Of a stretch of 64,000 nucleotides of DNA, positions 49,661 through 61,758 are shown piece by piece; the first letter of the stretch is position 1, and each line of letters starts with the position of its first letter. Location: contig CM068316.1 in the NCBI GenBank assembly GCA_034766995.1, positions 14,304,000 through 14,367,999 on the forward strand, in the 5' to 3' direction. The notes beneath the pieces are model-generated. The model was given only the letters and a program-made list of their open reading frames with translations. It was not told where the DNA came from and ran no database searches. The position numbers and the translations under genes were made by a program. This DNA is from Acanthacorydalis orientalis (taxonomy: Eukaryota; Arthropoda; Insecta; Megaloptera; Corydalidae).

Positions 49661-49931
49661 GTTTATTTAAAAAAAGCATTTTATTTAAAATTTTTATTTG
49701 TTGTTTAATTAGCTTGAACTATCTGATGTTTAAATAGTTTAAATAAAATTTAATTATTGCTCATATAAAGCACACCAGCTTCTGTAGCACTTGTTTGTCA
49801 CGGCCCTGAAAATTTACTCCAAACGCGGTTAAGGAAGTCTCACTTCAAAAAAACTTCTAAGACTAAACATTAACAAATAAACATAAATTACATACACATA
49901 TACACACACATTTATATATATATATATATAT

Positions 49932-49990
<59 letters not shown>

Positions 49991-51386
49991 AATTACTTCA
50001 TAATGCCATTTTGATTAAAGCTTATTAAGTAATTCAAACAAATTAATCATTTGTTATTAAAAGCTAGCTAGCATTGTTATCTAGAAAAAATATTTATTTT
50101 TATTGAAGCGAAAAAATGTATACAAACTAAACGTTGTTGTATAATAAAATAATCGTTTTGCATATTAAAAAATACGATGTGGATAAAAATTTCATATCTA
50201 CATTTATTACTCTGTTTTTAATTTCACATTAACGCAAATTAAATTCACTACATGTATTTAATCATCTAATTATTTGTTTTCATTTATTCAGACTGAAATA
50301 CATACATACGCACACACACACACACATACACATATATATATATATATATATATAAATTTAATTACAGTTCGCTAAGCACAATTTCTTTGAGTACGTGAAT
50401 TTGAACGTAAACATGGGATTAATGATGGAAAAAAGTACACGGAACGAAACGAAAACTCTCATTAATAAATACGAGTGAAAAATCTAGTACATAGGTATTT
50501 CCACAGAGAGCAATACAAAAACGTAATATGGAATTAGCAGCAAATAAGTTCTCATGAAATAGCGTTAAAGATGTGTATTTGTCCATGTGGAAAACAGTTT
50601 GCTTTTAACGTTTGCTGGACCGAAATAAATAAATGGATGAAAAAGTTACGTGGATAATCTTTTACTGTAAGACATAAACCAACTTAACATGAAACAGATA
50701 CACAGAAAGATGAACATAGAAAGGACATGTTCGAGTTTGTCCCATTAATATCTTGGAGAGAGTAATTGCTGTGCAATGATAGTGTTTGTTATATAGAAAA
50801 TTTTCTTAAGAGAGCGATGAAGGTAAAAAAATATACAGATGTTTGAGGAAATAATTGGAATTGACGATGTATTATTACAAGGAAAAATAAATGCGTTATG
50901 GAAAAAATTACACTCAATATCAAAATTAATGCACATTTCTTTTAAATTAATTTATATATTACTAACGACTAATGTTCATAACTTAAAAAAATAAATTCAC
51001 TTATGATAATGAATCCAATGATACCGATTAGATACATTGATTTATACATTTATATTCATGGTTTTAAAAAAAAAGTTTGAATTTGTATTAGAATAGTATG
51101 TTTAAGAATTTTTTTTTCTAATTATATTTTTATAATTGGTCTTTTTGTTTGATTATTTTAGTTTATTCTTCGTATGTTGAAAGAATATTTTGAAACCTAA
51201 TCGATCTATTTATATTATTGATTCGTTTTGTGAGAGACAAACATACCATTAAAAGTAATCATTGAAAAATTCAATAAAAAAATATTAATCGTATACAGGA
51301 TGTGCATTATTTATAAATAAACGTGGCAAGTTCATTCCTTAATGATTATGATTCACAAATATGTTAATATCTTCAGTATCATATAT
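49613..51386. other. Non-coding stretch with microsatellites
   Basis: TA tracts at 49614-49659 and 49914-49985, compound (CA)n(TA)n at 50300-50354. 49780-49860 and 50390-50720 are moderately complex but closed in all frames. Confidence 0.5.
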
Positions 51387-52075
51387 GAGGGCTGTCCATT
51401 TAATTCGCATAATGAGTCAAAATAAATTTAATCTTCATGTGATAGTTTTTCCTTTTCAAAATCTTCTCCTTTGCAATTTTTCTGTAATCTGTCGCAAGAT
51501 TTCTGAAGAGTTGTGTAAAGCGGTAGTTGTGATATTCCGAGACGATATGACACTGTACACTTCTATAGGAAATGTTCTACTATGTGCACTTCTATAGGAA
51601 ATGTTCATTCTTTCATTCCGTTGTCGAAATGTAATTCGTCTGTTTTCATCCAAGATTTTCTGACCTCATTCAATTTGATCAGGTCTTTTAGAAGATGTTG
51701 GCTGACTTGGTACTGGATCATCTATGACAGATTCTCGTCCTTCTTTAAATCATTTATACCAGTTTAATATCAGAGTTTTCTTCAGATACTCATCACTATA
51801 ATCTTTATTGATTTCTTTAAATATTTCTAAAGCAGATAAACTACGTCTAACATAGTAACAGACAACATAACACTGCTCTTGTTGTAAATAATTCATACTA
51901 CAACAATAAAACCTTGTGCACCTATGCCATAACTGTTGTCGCCGGCACTAGATACTGGATAATGAATAGGAATTACGTAGGTCACTTCATTATAGCCCAA
52001 TGAAGTGTTTCCAGTGGTTGGATCCCGAAGGTCATGCAGTATTCAAAAGAGAGCGCCCTTCTGTGAATTAACTGA
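51387..52075 (-). pseudogene. Internally deleted mariner-like transposase (N-terminus joined to C-terminal tail)
   Basis: Minus-strand frames: LQQEQCYVVCYYVRRSLSAL, EIFKEINKDYSDEYLKKTLI, FKEGRESVIDDPVPSQPTSS and KILDENRRITFRQRNERMNI, the helix-turn-helix half of an irritans/mellifera-type mariner (KLGKSATETYE.L...YG.E.LSRTQ..EW...F.EGRE.V.DD.R). After SYRSAHS it jumps to a short basic tail ending near KNCKGEDFEKEK, like the usual GDYFEK end. The catalytic domain is missing. The edges (GAGGGCTGTCCATTTAATTC at 51387, and GAAGGGCGCTCTCTTTTGAA read backward from about 52064) are only weakly similar as terminal repeats. Confidence 0.65.
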
Positions 52076-52085
52076 TCAGTCTTCG

Positions 52086-52137
<52 letters not shown>

Positions 52138-52138
52138 C

Positions 52139-52430
52139 AGAATTAACGAAATAATAAAAGAATAAATAGTTTATTTTATAATAAATAAATACTTTTTTAT
52201 TATTAAATAATTTACAAAATAAAAAAAAATATAAGAATAATAAGAATTAACAAAGTAATAGAAGAATAAGTAGTTCATTTTATGAAAAATAAATCCTTTT
52301 TTATTATTAAATAATTCAGAAAATAAAAAAATAATACGAATTAACAAAATAATAAAAAAAAATAAATAGTTCATTTTATGATAAATAAATACTTTTTTAT
52401 TATCAAAGAATTCAAAAAATAAAGTGCTAT
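52139..52430. repeat. Tandem repeat, about 100-bp unit, three copies
   Basis: Units begin near 52139, 52242 and 52336 with GAATTAACGAAATAATA-type sequence and share TAGTTCATTTTATGA, AAATAAATACTTTTTTATTA and TTAAATAATTCA-type blocks. The unit is almost pure A/T with short runs, and the copies differ by indels. Confidence 0.8.
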
Positions 52431-52448
52431 TTTATAAGAACAATATCG

Positions 52449-52479
<31 letters not shown>

Positions 52480-52945
52480 AGAATAATACAGCTCAATATT
52501 TTCATATTCTGGAAATAATTTAATATCGTTTTTAAATTATGTAATTATAAAATTAATTTCATATCTAAATATGAATCTTAATAAAGAGACAATAGAATTA
52601 TAAATAGCATTATTGTCTATTAACTCCACCTATTTAATAGTGTCATTTTATTTTATTTATTTTATACATTGCCGTTTAATTATTTCGAATAAAATGCTAA
52701 TTTATAGATTCATAAATACTGCTTTAAAATCAATTTGAGTTATCATCAAAATATTATAAAAATTAATATAAAATCAGTAATACAACTATTCTAAAGAAAA
52801 GTGTAAATCAATGTTGTGCTAGCAACCTTTGTTCGAAACATATCATTCAACGCATTGAATTTCAAATGGGGGTAGACATAAACTGATATCATAAATAATA
52901 ATGTACAATTCTGATAAGGTAAACGAAACTGAATAAGAATTTTTG

Positions 52946-53006
<61 letters not shown>

Positions 53007-53159
53007 TATGTATGCATATCTATGCGTGAGTATTTATGTTTCGGTAGCAACAATACGGTGTATTAAATTGCTGTCAGAAAGCCATACTTATATACACACA
53101 CACATATGCATACACAAAGCCCTATACATAGAATTCATCAACAAAACGTTCATCTAAAC

Positions 53160-53560
53160 TTACATTGGCACAATTGTACAATCGGATATGACGATTGTCT
53201 GAAATTGCTCGACTAATATATTAACGAACGTCTCATACTGTGCCGGAGGGTGAATCTCGGATATCTTCAGGTTGACATAATCCCAAAACAATTAACGCAT
53301 GCAAACTGTTGTCGATTGGAAGCATCCGAGAGATTCGATACGGTTTCGAAAATTGTATTCGCGCCGTGGAAACGAACATAAATGCTTAATGAATCTCATC
53401 CGTGACTAATTATCATTTGAAATGATGCACGTTTATGTGGCCCCTGACGGTGTTTTCGGGCCACTGTAATGGTTGTTGTTAATACGCCAGCTGAGCGTTA
53501 AGCTAACTGGTTATTAACAGACTTGCACGCTGCTAAATGTTCATGGTTTTATACGTATAT
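53160..53560. promoter_or_regulatory. GC-richer unique island, possible conserved non-coding element
   Basis: About 400 bp with balanced composition, no simple repeats, no transposon similarity that I recognise, and stops in all frames (for example around GTGGCCCCTGACGGTGTTTT and GGTTATTAACAGACTTGCAC). Such islands in A/T-rich introns or intergenic DNA are often enhancers. Function is inferred only from composition. Confidence 0.3.
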
Positions 53561-54490
53561 GTTCACACCACCTGTGGCTATGTTTTAAAACTTCATATAT
53601 TTTAGAACACATTTGATGATTTTCTCACGTTCGCATTACCGTAATGCAGAATTTAACACGTTTTCTATACATGTATACAGTATTTGTTCGAAGTTGAGTA
53701 GAAACTTTACAATAGAGTTCGGAATACTGCGTAGTATCACAAGAACACCTTTATATCCATGCAATGGATCTTTATATACAATTATTTTTAATGCTCGTTT
53801 TCTAAAAATAAATTTAATATAATAGTCTACTTATGGATATTATATGAATTATTACTTTCTCGAGAAATATAAAAAAAAATAAAGAAATATTTCTCTCACT
53901 TCCAATGTATAATATGTACATACATATACAATGTAATATTTTTTCTGTATTAAATCTATTTAAATATACTAATATTTATAAATTTATTTATAAAGAAATT
54001 AAAATATTATATAATATTATTTTTTTATTCAAACAAAGTGAAATAGACTATGAATAATTATTGCAAGTGGTTTGACAATTTAGAGATAAATATTAAAGTT
54101 TCAGTTAGAGATTTACGTTAGAGAAAAATAAAAATGATTTGTGTTAAAACAAGATTTTTTAATTTACTAAATTAAAAATAAACGCAACGATGTTGTGTTC
54201 CACGAAAAAATATATAAAGACAAGAGAGTCATAAACAGGACGAAATTTTATTTTGTTCATTCATAAATATTTTGATTGCTTTTATGAAATATGTTAGTTA
54301 ATTTAATTTTTTTAATAGAAAACTGACAGATGATTAATTATATTTTGAATGGTCGCTCTAATTTAGTTACGAGATAAATTTGTGAATGAATTTTAAATTA
54401 ATTTAAATAAATTATCCATTTGAACTGAAAAATACCTACATACATATACACACACATACACAACATACACACACACTTGCATACACAAAT

Positions 54491-54537
<47 letters not shown>

Positions 54538-54829
54538 CGAAAGTATCCACAAAAAATTTCGATGACATCGACTTATTTATTTATGACGTCCAGGTTTTTA
54601 AGGTACTCAAATATGTTTATCTCAAATATACAATAACACCTTGCAATTCTTTTTGCGATAATGATTAAATAGATATATTAATATATGTCTTTCTATATAT
54701 ACACTCAAAATTATCCACAAAACATTTAATAATAAAACACGTTGGAAAAAATAATCCATTTGCAAGAATTTTTATGTAGACATACTATATATATATATAT
54801 ACATTGTGTAAATAGGTTCTAGTACAATT

Positions 54830-55313
54830 ATCACCTGCACAAAACCTCCCTGGAGAGTAACCACCCGTCAATAACCCTCCGGATAATTACCTTCGTGTAA
54901 AAAAATGACAAACCTCCGTGTAAAACCCCCCGGACATTAACCCTCCATGTACCCTCCCGCGCATTAAACCCCCTCCCAGTATAAGAATAAAAAAAATTTC
55001 TTTGACACTCCAAACAATGTATATGTTGTCGGTAAAAACCGACCGACCAGGTAAAGTCCGACTTTGCCTGGGCGCCGTCAATCAAAGTCTGACTTGACTA
55101 GTTAATATATATGCTGATTTATAAAATTAAAGTTAGATCACCTTCACCCGCACCTTCACCCTCACTGTTTTTTTAACCAGGCCAAGCACAGTTATACAGC
55201 CCTGAGTATAGGTTCTAGTTCGGACTTTGACTGACAGCGGCTGGGCAAAGTGATGATGATGATTTTTGGGGTTTTAGGGGCTGGGCAAAGTCGGAGTTTG
55301 CCTACGAAAGATA
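54830..55313. repeat. C-rich block and inverted-repeat island
   Basis: 54840-54980 is strongly C-rich on the plus strand, with ACCCTCC and AACCTCC motifs repeated irregularly, in otherwise A/T DNA. From 55048 an arm CCAGGTAAAGTCCGACTTTG through AATCAAAGTCTGACTTGACTAG is matched inverted at 55215-55251 (CTAGTTCGGACTTTGACTGA, GCGGCTGGGCAAAGT) and again at 55280-55302 (CTGGGCAAAGTCGGAGTTTG). Each arm itself contains GGCAAAGTC/GACTTTGCC hairpin halves. TAGGTTCTAGT occurs near both outer edges (54809 and 55209). Probably a non-autonomous element of unknown class; I do not recognise it. Confidence 0.55.
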
Positions 55314-56295
55314 AAAAAATCTACTATAATATTTGTATATTTTAAAATCACATTATTAACATAGTAATTCCAGTTTTTAAAATTAATTACTATACCAGAA
55401 AATCAAAGGTATGGAAAAAACCTGCTTTTATTCAAAAGGGTCAGTGTCAAGTATTAATGCGTAATTAATAATATTAAACTACATTTCGTGTAAAATATTT
55501 TAATATTTTAAATGAATTAATTTTCTCTGTCTATCCTAAAATGTGTATATTAGGTTTTAGTATAATTTTAAATAATAATATACAACAATATTTTCTGTTA
55601 AAGATTTCAATATTTTAAAAGTAATTAATTTTTCTCCATCTCTATTTCAAAAATTGTGTTTTAGGTGTTAGTATAATTTTGATTTGTATTCATATTTCGT
55701 TGTTTATTTGTTGTAAATTTTTTGTTAAAATTTTTATTTTGACAAATTTACTTAAAAAATTTATTTTATCAAATAAATTTTTGTATCCATTGTTTGTAAA
55801 ATGTAAGTCGTAATTTTTTTATTGGAATAATTTATGAAAATTAACAACAAAATACAATGTTAAAATATGTAACATTTTTTTACTCTAAATCTTCAGAGAA
55901 TACAATATTTTGAATAAATTTCCTACCATTTCTTATTCAAAAAATTAAACATTATATGAAGATGTCAAAACTTTACTACTAAGGCATGATATTATTTTAT
56001 AAGTGATATAAAAAAAAATATTTCTGTATAATTTCTATCAATGTATTCGAAAATTTTTAAGTATTCTTATATTTTTCTGTTTATTATAAAATAACTATGA
56101 AGAAAGTTTTTTTTACACTTTAAAATCAGTTTTGTTTTCAATTTTTCTAATTTTTACCCTCTAATAAAAATAAATATTGTAATGATTATTTACTTTATTG
56201 CACTATTTGACTAAGGCTTATAGTATTAGTTTGATGGAAAATTAATTGCGGCTTATGATCTTCAGATTTAAATATATATGTATATATATTTAAAG

Positions 56296-56329
<34 letters not shown>

Positions 56330-57216
56330 CTTTTTCGATTTTTCTGTTTTAAGTGGTCCAGAACGGTTGGATTGCTAACTTCTGTGCAAGCTCTCGAATT
56401 AATTATATCGAATTTATTAATTATTTATTATTATTAATAATTATTATTAATTATTATTAATTTTATTAATTATTATTAATTTTATTAATTAATTAATTCG
56501 ATTATTATTATTTATTATGTCGTTTAGTTTATAAGCAGTTTCTGTTGCTTTATCACTCGTTTTGAACTCCTACAAAAAAATGGTTCTCGTTCTTATGAAT
56601 TTTTAATTCAATAATCCAATTTAAAACAAAGTTAATGATGAAACTTAAGTCGATCTTACCAAAATACAAACTGAAAAATGCACTTTAAAATAATGTTAGT
56701 ATAATAACGATGAAATGATACTTTTCATTGAAAAAAATAAGCTAGATTTCAAAAAAACCTGTTATTTTCCTACCAATCTAATAATGTCAAATTGGATTGA
56801 ATATATCAAAAATGAAAAATATAAAATATTAATAATAATAATATTGTAAATTATATGTCTGTATATGAATATTTTTGGAAATCACAAACAATGCAATTAA
56901 ATCTATATAATTTTATAATTTTTGTTTAGTTTTGATATTATGTAAATTGAGACGGTTAAATAAAGAATAATTTTTTATTATGATTTCGTGCATGGTAAAA
57001 TCAACAAACATTCTCTTAATGTGAAAAGTTTCCGTTTCACATCACGCGCATTCAGAACACATATTGTACCATAATTGCAACAAGCTGTTACACACCTATG
57101 TATTTTCAAGATAATAGCTTTTTGCACGTACCACCGGAACATTTTACGCAAATACGTTACCGTACCCCACGTCATATAAGACTATATCCATAAAGCAACA
57201 AAAAAAAAAAACATAC
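55314..57216. other. A/T-rich non-coding DNA
   Basis: Holds the 42-bp palindrome at 56292 and an (ATT)n/(TAAT)n low-complexity block at 56399-56518. No gene. Confidence 0.5.
56292..56333. repeat. Perfect 42-bp palindrome with TA core
   Basis: AAAGCAAATATATA... is mirrored by ...TATATATTTGCTTT with no mismatch. Unlike plain TA tracts it has unique matching arms (AAAGCAAA/TTTGCTTT) on both sides. Confidence 0.9.
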
Positions 57217-57690
57217 CTTATTTCTACCGTTACAATCTCGTTATTAAAAACATGAGCGTTGTAGTTCGTTAATGACGTGACTGTAACAATAGAACAGGGT
57301 AGCGAACTTTATTAAAAAAAGGAACTACGTCGTGTACACATGACAGAAGCGGAACAATAACTTCCTTTCCAAACAGACGACGTCGACCAGTACCATCTTG
57401 CGTCGCGTCCATTGACAGTCATTATTCACCGAAACACAGCAACACAACAAAACACAAAGGCACTAAAATAATCTACGAGTAACATGCGCGTACGATACTG
57501 GAATAACAAAAAGCACCTTTTTCGCGACGGGGGTTCCCCGTTTCGCACGAATCGCGAACGAATTGAAGCACCTGACTATGACGAAGCTCGAAATAGCACA
57601 ACATTAATAAACGTCACATTGTTTCTTTTTTCTCTTCTTATTCAACGCGAGAGTGATTTAAGACTAGGATTTTCGACGCGAGATATTTAA
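57217..57690 (-). promoter_or_regulatory. GC-richer island with donor-like site; possible untranslated first exon or promoter
   Basis: On the minus strand the stretch ends AAATAAG followed by GTATGT, a good donor, and contains a 47-codon open frame starting MDATQDGTGRRRLFGKEVIV that stops before the donor. No ATG here stays open to the donor, so it could only be a 5' UTR exon. On the plus strand a 68-codon frame (57484-57690, MRVRYWNNKKHLFRDGG...) has no recognised similarity. It could belong to an alternative upstream exon of the RGK gene or to a separate transcript. Confidence 0.25.
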
Positions 57691-58055
57691 ATTGTTTCCA
57701 GTTTCGTGCAAGTTTTCATTTAGGACGCGTTGATTAATTTTTAATCTGTATGAATGCATGAATAATGTAATTACATTACCGCAACTTGCACACGTCATCT
57801 GTGCAGAAAGAAGATTATTAAGTACTTCGTGAGATGATAATTCATATGGATTTTTTTTTCAGTTTTAGTAAATTAAAATTTTCATTGTAGAGTCTCTTCC
57901 TATTTGACGTACATTGTTTAATTTTACGAAACTTTCACATCTTTAACTTCATTGTATACTTGTATTTGACTTTCAGGAAAACTCAAATAGAAAATTTTGA
58001 AAATATAGTAGTATTTGTACTTGAATTTAATTATCTATAAATAATATTTTATGTA

Positions 58056-59357
58056 CAAGGGTATATGTAAAAATTTCCCTGCCACACATACAGACGGCAC
58101 CACACTATGCTCAGTATTTTGATGTTGTTTCATGATTTCGTTCTTCATATACTTATGTTCGAAGATTCAAGACAATAAGTTATTTAGTATTGGTTTGACA
58201 GCCCGCCGAAATGAATGCCTCAAGCACCGTATTTAAAAATGGAAAAAGTGGAAATTCGTACCGTGATTAATTTTTTTTAAAAGGCTTAAGTGCAACAGGT
58301 ATAAAAAAGGAGTTGGATTCAACGTCTAGGGATTCTTTTTTATTGAATAATCGAAAACAATGTGTGTGTTACTGAACTTAAAATGAGTCGGATGAGTACC
58401 AGTGATAAACCACACAGTTGATGTACCATTAAAATAGTTACGCTGGAAATGATTGAAAAAATCTACAAAAGTGCTTTGGAAAACCGTAAAGTGAAAGCGA
58501 GTGAGATATCAAAGACGTTTAGATATCAACTGAACATGTGAGCAATATTTTACATGAATATTTGGGTATGACAAAGCTGTCCGCTAGATGAGTGCTGTGT
58601 TTGCTCACGCCTAACCAAAAACAATGTCGAAAGGACGTTTTAACCGATTGTTTGGCACTCTATAAGCGCAAACTAATCAAATATTTGGGTCGATTCATAA
58701 CCGTTGATGAGACTTAGATCCATCACTATACTCCTGAGACCAAACAACAGTCGAAACAATGGACCGTGAAAAGTGAATCGATTCCAAAGAGGGTAAAAAC
58801 AATTCCATGGCCTGGTAAGGTTATGGTGACTGTTTTTTTGAGATACACGTGAAATATCCTTCGTTGACTACCTTGCAAAGGGAAAAAGAATTAATAGAGA
58901 GTATAAATGTAAACTTATTTCAGCATTTGAAAGATAAAATCAAGAAAAAAACGACCACATTTGGAGAAAAAGGAAGTGTTGTTTTATCATGAAAATGCAT
59001 CAGGGCACACATCAGTTGTTGCGATGGCTAAAATCTATGAATTAAAATTTGAATTACCCACCCACCATACTCGCCAGATTTAGCCCTAAGTGACTACTAT
59101 CTCTTTCCTAACCTCAAAAAATATCTCGGTGGAAAAACATTTGTGAAGGGCAATGAAGTCAGCGATGCTGTAAATAACTTTTTCGGGAACCTTGAAAAAT
59201 CGGCGTACCAGTCTCACATAACTGCTCTAGAACATCGTTGGGAAAAGTGTATTGAGCTAAATGGAAATTACATTGAGATATAAATGAAAATCAATCCAAA
59301 AAAAGTTTTTTTCTTATTCAAGCCAAGAACAACAACATCACCACCATCGTACCTTCG
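58056..59357 (+). mobile_element. Near full-length mariner element, mellifera-like
   Basis: Left end CAAGGGTATATGTAAAAATT TCCC after TA (58054-58055); right end, read backward, CGAAGGTACGATGG after TA (59358-59359). The left matches the usual CGAGGGTAGTCTGAAAAGTT-type terminus; the right agrees only for the first bases. Length 1302 bp, the normal size of a mariner. Confidence 0.75.
58239..59283 (+). pseudogene. Mariner transposase, full-length, inactivated
   Basis: Starts MEKVEIRTVIKFFFK and ends HRWEKCIELNGNYIEI, followed by a stop at 59281. Between these are EKIYKSALENRKVKASEISK, the linker SARWVLCLLTPNQKQCRKD-like region in broken frames, ITVDET then IHHYTPETKQQSKQWTVKSE, VLFYHENASGHTS, and SPDLALSDYYLFPNLKKYLG followed by GKTFVKGNEVSDAVNNFF. 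The order and length (about 345 codons) are those of mellifera-type mariner transposase. The first and third catalytic Asp are present; the second is Glu (YHENA for HQDNA). Several stops and frameshifts. Confidence 0.9.
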
Positions 59358-59582
59358 TATGATTAAAGTATTTTTTATGATTATTTTTCATTTAATTATT
59401 AAGTTTTTACTGCTCTAATAAAAATATGTTTATAATTATAATTAATTATATAATTTTAGATACGTGAACGACTAAAAGTTTATCTTAGCAGCTAAAAGAC
59501 ATTTTCTTTAGAAATAAAAGCATATCATTCTGATAATATAATGAATACATAAGTATACTGATAATTCAGTTGATATGTTGTC

Positions 59583-59790
59583 ATATTGGTCTTCGACCTT
59601 TTGGATCAGCTAAGTGTGTGTTCTTGACTACTAGATTCGTCCAGAATATAATTTTCAGGTAGATGCGAAGACTGCACAGGAGGAGATTTTGAAATCTTTA
59701 ACATCTCCCTGAAAATGGTACTCGTGTCGAAACAAGCAATGGAGAACAGAACTTTATTCGAACCAAAAGAACGAAGAACAACAGGAAAAT
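59583..59790. repeat. Inverted pair of interspersed repeat family 2
   Basis: 59583-59632 reads backward as GCTGATCCAAAAGGTCGAAG ACCAATA, the tail of family 2. 59707-59790 is a forward copy: CCCTGAAAATGGTACTCGTG, TCGAAACAAGCAATGG, then CGAACCAAAAGAACGAAGAA CAACAGG. GGTAC can pair with GTGTC (one GU and one UG pair) between CTGAAAA and GAAAC. The pair mirrors the inverted layout of family 1 at 31815-32170. Confidence 0.55.
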
Positions 59791-60339
59791 GATTAAGTAT
59801 TGCATTAAGTGTTTTTAAGTCAGAATGTATGATATAGCTCAGGTGTATCCATAATAGTATACAGATAGATTGATAATACTAAATGTTATTAATTATTTCA
59901 CGCCTTACTTGCTTCAATCGATTTTTAACCTTCAAGTCATTTTAAAACATCATAATCGAAGACCGGATAAAACAGTATATTTAAGAGTTCAATAATAGAA
60001 AAGACATTAACTTCTTTAAAGGGGTCGGTAAACAGTAAAAAGATGATGCATAGTCATAGAAAGTAATAGGAAATATAAAATCAATTATTCATTAAATATA
60101 ATTATAAAGAAGCTGAAATTGTTTCGTTGTTAAAATCAGACAGAACTTTTAACCAAATTTTTTTATAATAAAAGCTTGAATTGAAAGCCGTTGTTCACGT
60201 GTAGATAGCTGTATGTGGGTATTCTGTGGGAAGTAACAAATATCTCTTTAGTCATTTTGAAGTGTAAACATTCCCACTAAAATTCAGTCATCAGATGTCA
60301 TCCTTTGTTTACACAAGTGCTTTTCTATAACCGAATTAA

Positions 60340-60877
60340 AACGGAACGCAATAAGTTGTTTTTCCAATGTGTACTTCTACACTAATTTAATTTGAAAAAA
60401 AGTGCAGACGAAGCTCATCGATTGCTTACAAAAACTTATGATGAATCGACTCCATTAGAAACAGTATGTAGAGATTGGTTTCAACGATTCAAAAGTGGTC
60501 GATAGTGACGTTCACGACAAACAGCCAAGTGAACCAAAAAAATTTCTGATGGAACTCGAATGGGAGGTTCTCCCGTACTCAGCGTGTTTTTTGGACCTGG
60601 CTCCAAGCGATTACCATCTGTTCCGATCAATCTTCCAAGACGCTTTGGAAGATACACATTTCCATATCTAAGGAGAAGTCGAAAATTGGGTTTCTGGATG
60701 GATTAGCTCAAAAGACAGACCATTCGTTCGACGTGGAATTCCACTTCTGCCAGAAAAGTGCGGAAAAGTCATAGCTTCCAAGCGAAAATACTTTGATTAA
60801 TGTATTCACACGTTTTGTTATTGAAATAAATGCTCAAAAAATAAAAAAAAACAGCGGCTTCCAATGCAAGCACCTAA
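60340..60877 (+). mobile_element. Internally deleted mariner (same family as 48631-49612)
   Basis: The N-terminal region KKSADEAHRLLTKTYDESTP, DWFQRFKSGR and DVHDKQPSEPKKF runs directly into LMELEWEVLPYSACFLDLAP, SDYHLFRSIFQDALEDTHFH and ISSKDRPFVRRGIPLLPEKC, ending KVIASKRKYFD with a stop at about 60800. About 130 residues between the helix-turn-helix and the last catalytic Asp are deleted. The right terminus, read backward, is TTAGGTGCTTGCATTGGAAG ahead of a poly-T run, similar to the 48631 end. The left terminus could not be found, so the start is approximate. Confidence 0.82.
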
Positions 60878-61302
60878 TATTATTCAAAATAGTTCCATAC
60901 TTTATATTAGTAAATATGTTTGTAATTAAAAACACTAGATTAATACATAACACTCAATCAAAATGTCTACAAAAATTAAATTTTTCATCATAAACTATTT
61001 ATCTGTTAAATGTATTTTAATATATTTTACACAAGAAGACAAGTATTTTAAAATATCAGATTTGAATGTGTTTCTTGGTTGAGATTTTTTTTTTAAAATT
61101 ATTTTATTCTCCTTTTATAATTTTCTACCTAAATTACGAGCGAGAACTGTAAGTATATAATCAAAAAAATTATTATATAATTGAATCCACTCATTGTTTT
61201 TTTTAACAATTAAAGATAATAAAATTCAAAAAACTATAACCAAAATTGATGGAGATTTCATTAATTAAAATCACACACTCTTTCACTTAACTTTAGTTTT
61301 AG

Positions 61303-61345
<43 letters not shown>

Positions 61346-61346
61346 C

Positions 61347-61417
<71 letters not shown>

Positions 61418-61661
61418 ATATTTTAAATATAAGCCTTAACTTAAATTCGTCATTATTTTTGAAGAAAAAATTTTTACACACTTGTAAAATTTACAAGAAA
61501 AAATTACTATTAATAATTGTGCACTTGTAGTTTTAGTGAAAGACATGTTTTTTAAAAATAGCTCTAAATTTCATCATTATAATTATAGATCTGAATTTTC
61601 AACATAAAATATAACAATTAAAATGTATATTTAAGCAATACTATTCATATAACGCGAGCAG

Positions 61662-61758
<97 letters not shown>

